A DNA stretch of 32,335 bases from Bacteroidota bacterium (GTDB taxonomy: Bacteria > Bacteroidota > Bacteroidia > Bacteroidales > UBA12481). Below the pieces are notes generated by a model. That model was given only the letters and a program-made list of their open reading frames with translations, ran no database searches and was not told the DNA's origin. The position numbers and the translations under genes are program-made. Location: contig JABHCC010000041.1 of the NCBI GenBank assembly GCA_018669475.1, positions 1 through 32,335 on the forward strand, written 5' to 3'. This document shows, piece after piece, positions 25,003 to 32,335 of the stretch (positions are counted from its first letter, which is position 1; each line of letters begins with the position of its first letter).

Positions 25003-28000
25003 ATGAGACTAAAGATCTTTATCATAACAGTTCTGCTTTCTGGCTTAAATTTGATTTCCGAAGCACAACCCAGGAGCATTCAGTTCGATCATCTTTCTGT
25101 AGATGATGGATTGCCTCATACTACCGTGACCTGCATAATTCAGGATCATCTTGGATTTATGTGGTTTGGAACATTGAATGGTTTGTGTCGTTACGATGGA
25201 TACAATATCAAGATATTTCTGAATGATCCTGAGGATTCTACTTCCATAAGTAACAATCAGGTCTGGACAATATTTGAGGACTCATACAACAGACTATGGG
25301 TTGGAACCAGGGGGGGAGGTATCAATCTGTATAACCCCGAAAAGGATGTGTTTACATGCTATAAACATGATCCAAACGATAAAAACAGCCTGCCATTTGA
25401 CATCATTCGTACCATAACTCAGGATCATTCTGGTAGAATATGGATCGGCACCTACAAAGGTGTGTGTTGGTATGATACTGAAAAGGATAGGTTTAATCGA
25501 TTATCTGATGAACTAGGAATTTCCGATGATGAACAGGGCTCAATCTATAGCTTTTCCGAGGATATAAAAGGACAACTCTGGATAGGTAGCCTTGGAAATG
25601 GCCTGCTAATGCTCAATAAATCCAGATCAAAGGTAACTAAATTCACAAGTCAGGTGGATGATCCGAAAAGTCTTATTGAAAATGCAGTTATGGCCATTTT
25701 TACCGACAGCCAATCAAGACTATGGGTGGGAACCAAACATGGAGTGTCACGCCTGAATATAAATGAGCCTGAATTGGGTTTTGTAAATTACACACATAGT
25801 GATTCATCCGATTCAAGTATCTCTGGTGGAAGCATCTATGCAATAGATGAAGACAAAGCCGGTAGGATCTGGTTTGGAACAGATGAGGGCTTGGATGTAT
25901 TTAATAACAAAGAAAAGAGTTTTTCACATTATCGCCATAGTTCCCTTACCAATAGCAGTTTAAGTGACAATCAGGTGTGGTCGATATGTGAGGATAAAAC
26001 CGGTCTGCTTTGGTTTGGTACCCACTGGGGAGGGATTAATATCTATAAACCATCAAAAAACACATTCACACAATACTCCCATAATGCTCTTAATCCCTTG
26101 GGCTTATCCAATAAAGTGGTACAGTCTATCATCCAGGATCGGGATGGGGACATATGGCTGGGAATTGACCATGGCGGAGTAAACTTCTTTGATAAAGAAA
26201 TGGGTACTTTCGTTCATTACTGTTATGAGGAAGGAAATGAAAAAAGTCTGAGCAGTAATCCCGTGCTTGATCTTGAAGAAGATAGCTATGGATATATCTG
26301 GGTTGGTACCTGGGGTGGGGGTCTGAACCGCTTTGACAAAAGAACTGGAGATTTTAAGAGGTATCCCACAAATTGCTCAGACTCCCTGGGAATCTGTGGC
26401 GAAAATGTTTTTGCAATCTTCGAAGATAGGGATAGAACTCTGTGGATTGGAACACATGATTGTGGACTTCACCGATATAACAGAGAAACCGATAGTTTTA
26501 CCATATATAAATTGGTACAGTCCGATTCGGCCAGTATCAGTTCAAATCGTATCTTTTGTATTCAGGAGGATAACTTCAATAATCTCTGGGTGGGTACCAA
26601 CTCAGGATTGAATCTTTTTGAAAAGAAAACCAAGCAATTCAAGGTATTTAGTCATGATTCTGATGTTCCCCTGAGCCTGATTGACAATACCGTAAGAGAT
26701 ATCTTTCAGGATTCCAAAAACCGACTCTGGATTGCCACAAATGCCGGATTAAGCCAATTTAACTATGATGAAGGTAACTTTAATAACTATACTACAAGGA
26801 ATGGACTGCCAAGTAATGTGGTAAGTTCGATTCTGGAGGATGATAATGGAAATCTCTGGCTGGGAACATATTCGGGCCTATCCAGATTTAATCCGGATAT
26901 GGAGATATTCCAGAATATTAAGAAAAAGGATGGGATCCTGGATAATCAGTTGCGTTATCGTTCTGCATGTAAGCTGAATTCTGGCGAGTTTGCCTATGGT
27001 ACCCCTGTCGGTTTTTTTATTTTTCATCCGGATAGTATTGTTGAAAATCATTTTGTTCCTGAAATAGTATTTACCGGTTTTAACCTATTCAGTAAACCTG
27101 TTCGAGCCGGCTATGTATATAGAAATCATACAATTCTGACACAGTCGATAAATGAAACAGAATTAATAGAACTGCCCCATTATCTAAATGATATTGCATT
27201 TGAAATTGCAGCACTAGATTATACGGCTCCTGAGGGTAATTCTTATGCCTATATGTTTGATGAGGAGGATGAAGACTGGATCTCTTTAGGGAATGAGGGC
27301 AAAATAAGCTTCAATAATTTGAAGGCTGGAGAATATATTTTGAAGGTAAAAGGATCAAATAGCGATGGGATTTGGAATGAAGAGGGCCGTCAGATTACAT
27401 TTATTATTAACCCTCCTTTTTGGAAAACCTGGTATGCTTTGGTATTCTATATTCTTTTTGGTTCATTGTTTTTAAGCTTTTTATTAAGATCAATCGTAAA
27501 GAAAGAAAGGCTCACAAAGGAATTAGAGATGAGCGGATTAGTTGCTGAGCAAGAACGACAGCTTAATGAATTGAAATTCAGATTTTTTACGAATGTTTCC
27601 CACGAATTCAGAACCCCTCTAACATTAATTATTGCACCTGTATGTGAACTAATTAGTAAAAGCCGGGAGTTGCAATTACCAGATGAGTGTGCGAGAAAAC
27701 TGGATCTGGTAAGCAATAATGCCCAAAGACTTCTAAGACTCGTAAATCAGTTGATCGAGTTTAGGAAAACAGAGTCCGGATTAATGGATCTTAAGGTTTC
27801 TGAGTGCAACATATCTGAACTTGTTTTTGAAATTTCCCAGTCCTTTGGGGAGCTGGCCAATATTAATAACATTGAGTTTCAGGCAATCGATCACATCAAA
27901 GAAAATACTATTTGGTGCGAATCCACAAAGATCGAGATGGCTATTAATAATCTATTATCCAATGCATTGCGATATGCGCCAGCAAATGGATTTGTAAGAC

Positions 28001-29145
28001 TTAGGATTGAGGAAGATAAGGATTGGATTTTCATCAGTGTGGAGGATAATGGTCCTGGAATCTCTCCAGAAGAGCAATCAAAGATATTTGATAGATATTA
28101 TCAAACGAATAATACTGGAACTGGAACTTCAGGTATTGGTCTTTCCTTGTCAAAAAGATTGGTAGAGTTACATAAAGGGGAGATTTGGCTTCAAAGCACT
28201 CCGAATGAGTCAACTATTTTTAAAATAAAGCTTCCAAAAGGTCGTAGTCATTTTTCTTCTAACCAGTTTCGTTCTGGAGCAGAGCTTACAAGTGAATCTG
28301 ATTTCATCTCTAATCCATTAAAGCAACAACAAAGCAAGATTAGAAAAGTACCAGCTGGATCAGGACAAAAATCTATTCTGGTTATCGATGATAATCCTGA
28401 TATCCGGGATTATTTGAATGAATTGCTATCCGTGGAATACAATGTTTCTGTTGCATCGGATGGTATGGAAGGCTGGGAAAAGGCAATTTGTGATATTCCT
28501 GATCTAATTATTTCTGATATTCTGATGCCCAATAAAGATGGCTATGAATTATGCAAAAATCTAAAGAATGATGAGCGTACTCAGCACATTCCTGTTTTCC
28601 TGTTAACCGCCAAAGGTGCAGATCAATTCAGATATTTAGGTGTAAAACAGGGAGCTGACGATTATATCTCAAAGCCATTCGATCCGAATTATCTTCTGGA
28701 AAGAGTCAATCAGGCCTTAATAACCCAGACTAAGCTGGTAAAGAAATACAGCAAAAAAATTGTTTTGGGTCCTGATGAGGTTGAGATAACTCCACTCGAA
28801 GAAATATGGGTTGAAAAAGCAAAGAAAATTATTGAAAAGAACTTATCGAAATTTGAATTTGATACCCACAAGCTTGCCTCTGAACTTGGGATGAGTCATT
28901 CAAGTATGTATCGCAAACTATCTCCTGTTATTAAATGTACTCCAGCGGAGTTTATACGAAATGTTCGCCTCGAAAGAGGAGCACAATTGTTATCAGACCA
29001 GCAACTGACTATACAGGAAATAAGTCTTCAAGTAGGCTTTTTAGACCTGAAAACCTTCAGGAATTGGTTTGAAAAGAAATATGAATTAACCCCCTCAAAA
29101 TATCGAAAGCAAGTTCTCGAAGACAATTCTTCTTTGGAAGACTAA
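25003..29145 (+). CDS. Hybrid two-component system sensor-regulator (HTCS)
   Basis: This single 1380-residue chain combines sensor kinase and response regulator. A signal peptide is followed by about fourteen Reg_prop propeller repeats (pattern DxxGxxWxGT, from about 35 to 680) and a Y_Y_Y domain (about 735-800), all periplasmic. A transmembrane helix lies near 810-832. HisKA follows with His867 in FTNVSHEFRTPLTL, then an HATPase with NNLLSNALRYAP, DNGPGI and GTSGIGLSL. Next are a receiver domain with Asp1172 in ISDILMPNKDG and a C-terminal AraC-type helix-turn-helix. HTCS proteins bind breakdown products of a polysaccharide in the periplasm and activate the local PUL. The ATG at 25003 is preferred over the TTG at 24982 because the latter lies at the predicted transcription start. 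Confidence 0.96.
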   Translation: MRLKIFIITVLLSGLNLISEAQPRSIQFDHLSVDDGLPHTTVTCIIQDHLGFMWFGTLNGLCRYDGYNIKIFLNDPEDSTSISNNQVWTIFEDSYNRLWVGTRGGGINLYNPEKDVFTCYKHDPNDKNSLPFDIIRTITQDHSGRIWIGTYKGVCWYDTEKDRFNRLSDELGISDDEQGSIYSFSEDIKGQLWIGSLGNGLLMLNKSRSKVTKFTSQVDDPKSLIENAVMAIFTDSQSRLWVGTKHGVSRLNINEPELGFVNYTHSDSSDSSISGGSIYAIDEDKAGRIWFGTDEGLDVFNNKEKSFSHYRHSSLTNSSLSDNQVWSICEDKTGLLWFGTHWGGINIYKPSKNTFTQYSHNALNPLGLSNKVVQSIIQDRDGDIWLGIDHGGVNFFDKEMGTFVHYCYEEGNEKSLSSNPVLDLEEDSYGYIWVGTWGGGLNRFDKRTGDFKRYPTNCSDSLGICGENVFAIFEDRDRTLWIGTHDCGLHRYNRETDSFTIYKLVQSDSASISSNRIFCIQEDNFNNLWVGTNSGLNLFEKKTKQFKVFSHDSDVPLSLIDNTVRDIFQDSKNRLWIATNAGLSQFNYDEGNFNNYTTRNGLPSNVVSSILEDDNGNLWLGTYSGLSRFNPDMEIFQNIKKKDGILDNQLRYRSACKLNSGEFAYGTPVGFFIFHPDSIVENHFVPEIVFTGFNLFSKPVRAGYVYRNHTILTQSINETELIELPHYLNDIAFEIAALDYTAPEGNSYAYMFDEEDEDWISLGNEGKISFNNLKAGEYILKVKGSNSDGIWNEEGRQITFIINPPFWKTWYALVFYILFGSLFLSFLLRSIVKKERLTKELEMSGLVAEQERQLNELKFRFFTNVSHEFRTPLTLIIAPVCELISKSRELQLPDECARKLDLVSNNAQRLLRLVNQLIEFRKTESGLMDLKVSECNISELVFEISQSFGELANINNIEFQAIDHIKENTIWCESTKIEMAINNLLSNALRYAPANGFVRLRIEEDKDWIFISVEDNGPGISPEEQSKIFDRYYQTNNTGTGTSGIGLSLSKRLVELHKGEIWLQSTPNESTIFKIKLPKGRSHFSSNQFRSGAELTSESDFISNPLKQQQSKIRKVPAGSGQKSILVIDDNPDIRDYLNELLSVEYNVSVASDGMEGWEKAICDIPDLIISDILMPNKDGYELCKNLKNDERTQHIPVFLLTAKGADQFRYLGVKQGADDYISKPFDPNYLLERVNQALITQTKLVKKYSKKIVLGPDEVEITPLEEIWVEKAKKIIEKNLSKFEFDTHKLASELGMSHSSMYRKLSPVIKCTPAEFIRNVRLERGAQLLSDQQLTIQEISLQVGFLDLKTFRNWFEKKYELTPSKYRKQVLEDNSSLED

Positions 29146-29225
29146 TTTGTTAAATAACTTTCACAGAGTCTATTGCGGTGAATTTTGAGATATTTGCCAC
29201 CCCCTCTTGGGATGTCATTATTTGT

Positions 29226-29242
29226 GTATTTGAGACAAATAC
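29226..29242. promoter_or_regulatory. Perfect 17-base inverted repeat in the SusC leader region
   Basis: GTATTTG and CAAATAC flank AGA. The site lies 92 bases before the micro-ORF and 214 bases before the SusC-type ATG, in the gap after the HTCS gene. Its left arm is also one of three TATTTG copies (29191, 29219, 29227). It could be an operator for this PUL or a chance palindrome; no -33/-7 pair was confidently placed beside it. Confidence 0.35.
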
Positions 29243-29317
29243 CACGTTCTTCTGAGATAGATTTTCTTGTATTCGATTTTTCTGTGGTCTAATTTAGTTC
29301 TTGAAAAATTTCTACAA

Positions 29318-29437
29318 ATGAAGCAGGATACTAATCTGGAGAAAAAACTAAAAAAGCAAAAAAGGCAAACACGCTTGGTTATTCTGCTTGTATACATTGT
29401 ATTTATTGCATTTATCTGTTTTTTGTTTATTCTGTAA
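29318..29437 (+). CDS. 39-residue single-pass membrane micro-protein
   Basis: The short frame from ATG 29318 encodes a very basic N-terminal half (KKLKKQKRQTR, residues 9-19) followed by one hydrophobic stretch to the C-terminus (residues 20-39). This is the layout of a positive-inside single-pass membrane protein. The stop lies 18 bases before the ATG of the SusC-type transporter, in the same direction. I recognise no family. It could be a PUL membrane micro-protein, a leader peptide coupled to SusC translation, or a chance frame. The sharp charge/hydrophobic division argues against chance but does not exclude it. Confidence 0.5.
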   Translation: MKQDTNLEKKLKKQKRQTRLVILLVYIVFIAFICFLFIL

Positions 29438-29455
29438 TCTTAACTGTAAAATTCT

Positions 29456-32335
29456 ATGAAAAGATGCTATGAAACGCTTAAAGTTGGTTTCCTTGTAGTA
29501 ATGCTACTCTTGGGATCAGTTGGGTATAGTTATGCTCAACAGAAATCCGTAAGGGGTAATATTACTACTGCAGCCGGGGAACCATTAGCCGGGGTAACGG
29601 TATATGTCAAAGGAATGACATCTGTCGGAACCATTTCAGGCGAAAACGGAGACTATTCAATTAATCTCCCAGATGGGGCTGAAGTTCTTGTTTTTTCATT
29701 TGTTGGAATGATTACACAAGAAATTTCGATTGGTAACCAAGGGATTATTAATGTTCAACTGGTCGATAAGGCCATAGACCTAGAAGAGCTGGTTGTGGTT
29801 GGGTATGGTATCCAAACCAAGAAGACATTGACTGGTTCGATCAGCTCAGTTCAATCAGCAGATCTTACTCAAAGGCCTGCTGCAAATACCACCGAGCTTT
29901 TGATGGGTAAAGTTTCAGGTTTGGTAACCATGCAGGAAAGTGGTTTACCGGGTGCTGACGGTGCAATTCTTCAAATTCGCGGTTTCGGTAGTCCCTTAAT
30001 CTTAATTGATGGAGTACAGGGTTCACTGGCCGATATTGATCCTAATGACATTGAGTCAATCAGTACTTTGAAAGATGCATCTGCTTCAGTTTATGGAGCT
30101 AGGGCCGGTAATGGAGTTATTCTTGTAACTACAAAACGTGGATCAAAAACAGGGGCTACTATTAATTACAGTGGAACCTATTCCTTTACCCAACCAACTT
30201 TCCTTCCCGACCGTGTTGGCGCAGGTAAATGGGCCGAGTTGTTACACGAGTCCGGATTAAATCCAGATGAGTATAGCCCAAAGCATGTAGTTTATAATCC
30301 TGACGATAATTCTCTGATGGATACCTTAAGCGGAACACCTTATGCTGGTTACGACTGGTCAGAAGGATTATATCGTAATTGGACTCCTCAATTACAGCAT
30401 AATATTAGTGCAAGGGGAGGTTCAGATGCAATTCAGTATTTTATTTCTGTTGGTATGACAGATCAGGAGAGTAACTTCAAGTCGGGCGACTATGATTATA
30501 CACGTTACAATGTTAGGTCAAATATTGATGCTAAAATCACTGATAATTTAAGTGCATCAATGGATTTCTCATATAGACAAAGCATTATGGACAGGGCAAA
30601 TTTCAGTGCTTCCACTATGTACAACTCTCTTCAAACTGCAAAGCCGGTTTATCCATTTATTCATGATGATCCTGAGAGGGCAGCATACTCCGGATTCCTT
30701 CAAAGAAGCCCATATGCACAAACATTCAAGGATTTCTCAGGTTGGTATAATAATAATACAAACTCCTTACTTGGTGCTTTTGAACTGAAGTATTCTTTCC
30801 CAACAATTGAGGGTCTTACTGCTTCAGCAAGACTATCATACGAAGAGATTTTTGTAAATAGAAAGAATGTTTCTAAACCATTTAACGTATGGGAATATGA
30901 TCCAACGGCAATGCCAGATGGTGACCCATGGATTGCTCAGGGGACCCAGAATGGCAACACCATGTATGTTTATACAAGCAGGGCTACTGAGCTAATGCCT
31001 GTTTTTAGTCTTCAATATGCTAAGAGGATCGGCGATCACAATTTCAAGGGAGTATTAGTAAGTGAAACACGAACTTATAATTTTACTAGCTTACGTGGAG
31101 ATCGAAAGGATCTATTATCATTCCAGGCCCCTTATTTATCATATGCATCGGAAGAAGGTAAAGATAACAATGAAGGAACAAGCCAAACTGCTCGTTCCAG
31201 TGTGATTGGTCGTGTGAACTATGATTTCAAAGGGAAATATTTGTTAGAGTTTGCCATGAGGGCTGATGCATCTGCCGAGTATCCAACTGAAGGGCGCTGG
31301 GGATTCTTCCCAAGTATTAGTGCTGGATGGAGATTATCAGATGAAGATTTTATCAAGGATAATTTTGATGCAGTCAATAACCTGAAACTTAGAGGTTCAT
31401 TCGGTGTGCTTGGAAATGATGCGGTATCTTCTTTTGACTATTTAACTGGATATAACATTACATCAAATTTCTACCTTTTTGGAAGTACTCCATATCCAAT
31501 TATCAGTTCTGCAGGTTTGGCCAATCCGAATGTAACCTGGGAATCAATGAAGCTTGGTAACATAGGTATTGAAGGTATTCTATGGGATGGTTTGTTTGGA
31601 TTTGAAATCGATGCTTTCTATCGCTTAAGGGAGAATATTCTTACTACACCAACAGAAACAGTTCCTACTACCTTTGGTGCTGATCTTCCGAGAACCAATC
31701 TCAATAAACGTGATAATCGAGGATTTGAAGTATTGCTAAGCCATCGAAACAGAGTTGGTGAGTTTGCTTACGACATTTCACCAATGTTTTCATGGTCAAG
31801 AGGTAAATATGTTGATCTTCAAGAAGAGATATCTGAAGATCCTGAATGGAATGCCCGGTATATCCAGGAAGGTGGATGGGATGATCTCCGTTGGGGATTG
31901 ACCAGCGATGGTTTCTTCATGAACCAGGCTCAAATTGATGAACATATTGTCGATCAGGATCAGAATGGTAATACCACAATAAAAGTTGGTGACTTAATCT
32001 ACAACGATATCAATAATGACAGCATTATTGATTGGCATGATGAGCAAGTAATTGGAACTAATTCATTACCAAACATAATGTACAGCATGAATGTTGGTGC
32101 AGAATACAGAGGTTTCCGTTTAAGCATGTTATGGCAGGGTGCCGCAGACTATACAGTGGTATTCAGTGGTTCAGCAGCTGCTCCTTTTTCAAATGAATCT
32201 ATTCCGCTGATTGAGCATTATAATAACCGTGCTATCATTGGAGTTGATGAAGAAGGAAACGAATATATTACAAATCCTGATGATTTTAGTTTACCTAATG
32301 TTACTCAGAATGGACGAACTCAAAATAATGGTAAA
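29456..32335 (+). CDS. SusC/RagA-type TonB-dependent transporter, 5' part
   Basis: The frame is open for 960 codons from ATG 29456 and runs off the right edge. The N-terminus has a signal peptide ending at SYAQ, then a carboxypeptidase-regulatory-like domain (SVRGNITTAAGEPLAGVTVY, about 29-105) and the TonB-box region LEELVVVGYG. The plug domain is next, with the SusC signature LIDGVQGSLADIDPNDIESI followed by LKDASASVYGARAGNGVILV. The rest is the outer-membrane barrel. It should import oligosaccharides with a SusD-like lipoprotein, which would be downstream and outside the window. It lies after the HTCS and the micro-ORF; its induction is probably through the HTCS. No in-frame stop was found. 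Confidence 0.96.
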   Translation, partial: MKRCYETLKVGFLVVMLLLGSVGYSYAQQKSVRGNITTAAGEPLAGVTVYVKGMTSVGTISGENGDYSINLPDGAEVLVFSFVGMITQEISIGNQGIINVQLVDKAIDLEELVVVGYGIQTKKTLTGSISSVQSADLTQRPAANTTELLMGKVSGLVTMQESGLPGADGAILQIRGFGSPLILIDGVQGSLADIDPNDIESISTLKDASASVYGARAGNGVILVTTKRGSKTGATINYSGTYSFTQPTFLPDRVGAGKWAELLHESGLNPDEYSPKHVVYNPDDNSLMDTLSGTPYAGYDWSEGLYRNWTPQLQHNISARGGSDAIQYFISVGMTDQESNFKSGDYDYTRYNVRSNIDAKITDNLSASMDFSYRQSIMDRANFSASTMYNSLQTAKPVYPFIHDDPERAAYSGFLQRSPYAQTFKDFSGWYNNNTNSLLGAFELKYSFPTIEGLTASARLSYEEIFVNRKNVSKPFNVWEYDPTAMPDGDPWIAQGTQNGNTMYVYTSRATELMPVFSLQYAKRIGDHNFKGVLVSETRTYNFTSLRGDRKDLLSFQAPYLSYASEEGKDNNEGTSQTARSSVIGRVNYDFKGKYLLEFAMRADASAEYPTEGRWGFFPSISAGWRLSDEDFIKDNFDAVNNLKLRGSFGVLGNDAVSSFDYLTGYNITSNFYLFGSTPYPIISSAGLANPNVTWESMKLGNIGIEGILWDGLFGFEIDAFYRLRENILTTPTETVPTTFGADLPRTNLNKRDNRGFEVLLSHRNRVGEFAYDISPMFSWSRGKYVDLQEEISEDPEWNARYIQEGGWDDLRWGLTSDGFFMNQAQIDEHIVDQDQNGNTTIKVGDLIYNDINNDSIIDWHDEQVIGTNSLPNIMYSMNVGAEYRGFRLSMLWQGAADYTVVFSGSAAAPFSNESIPLIEHYNNRAIIGVDEEGNEYITNPDDFSLPNVTQNGRTQNNGK

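Noticed and set aside
30552-30788. 78-codon plus-strand frame in SusC
   Set aside because: It is in another frame within the open SusC-type reading frame and has no features of its own.

Overview
The window reads as chromosomal DNA of a Bacteroidota bacterium, probably a Bacteroidales/Marinilabiliales-type glycan degrader. Four things point there: a SusC/RagA-type TonB-dependent transporter, a hybrid two-component sensor (HTCS) beside carbohydrate-active enzymes, a secreted protein ending in a type IX secretion (Por_Secre_tail) sorting domain, and promoter -7 boxes of the TAnnTTTG type.

Layout. 1-702: 3' end of a RACo-like (DUF4445) ATPase. 719-8293: mostly housekeeping or envelope genes. 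On the minus strand are a TPR protein, ubiX, a PKD/FISUMP lipoprotein, a pentaheme cytochrome c and a small outer-membrane barrel protein; a ComF-family protein is on the plus strand. The gaps between these genes hold arrays of short tandem repeats. Three arrays have a strict 7-base period, a fourth short one sits on the TPR gene start, and one has a 12/13-base period. They touch start codons, a stop codon and a promoter. 8458-10368: T9SS cargo protein. 10509-17346: a stretch of decay with four broken genes: a sulfatase with its middle deleted, a PQQ-type propeller lipoprotein with one in-frame TAG, an unrecognised frameshifted secreted ORF, and a frameshifted Ntn amidohydrolase. Intact genes in this stretch are a cyclophilin-FKBP fusion, a CAT-anticodon tRNA with a clear terminator, and a C69 dipeptidase.

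17830-32335: a polysaccharide utilisation locus (PUL). GH2 glycosidase, iduronate-2-sulfatase-like sulfatase and a second GH2-like enzyme are tightly packed. They are followed by an HTCS with its own promoter, a 39-residue membrane micro-ORF, and a SusC-like transporter that runs off the right edge. The reasonable model is that the HTCS binds a sulfated oligosaccharide in the periplasm and induces the transporter and enzymes. The sulfatase would remove sulfate and the two GH2 enzymes would cleave the glycan. No SusD is visible, because the window ends inside SusC.

All family assignments come from reading motifs by eye; no database search was run.
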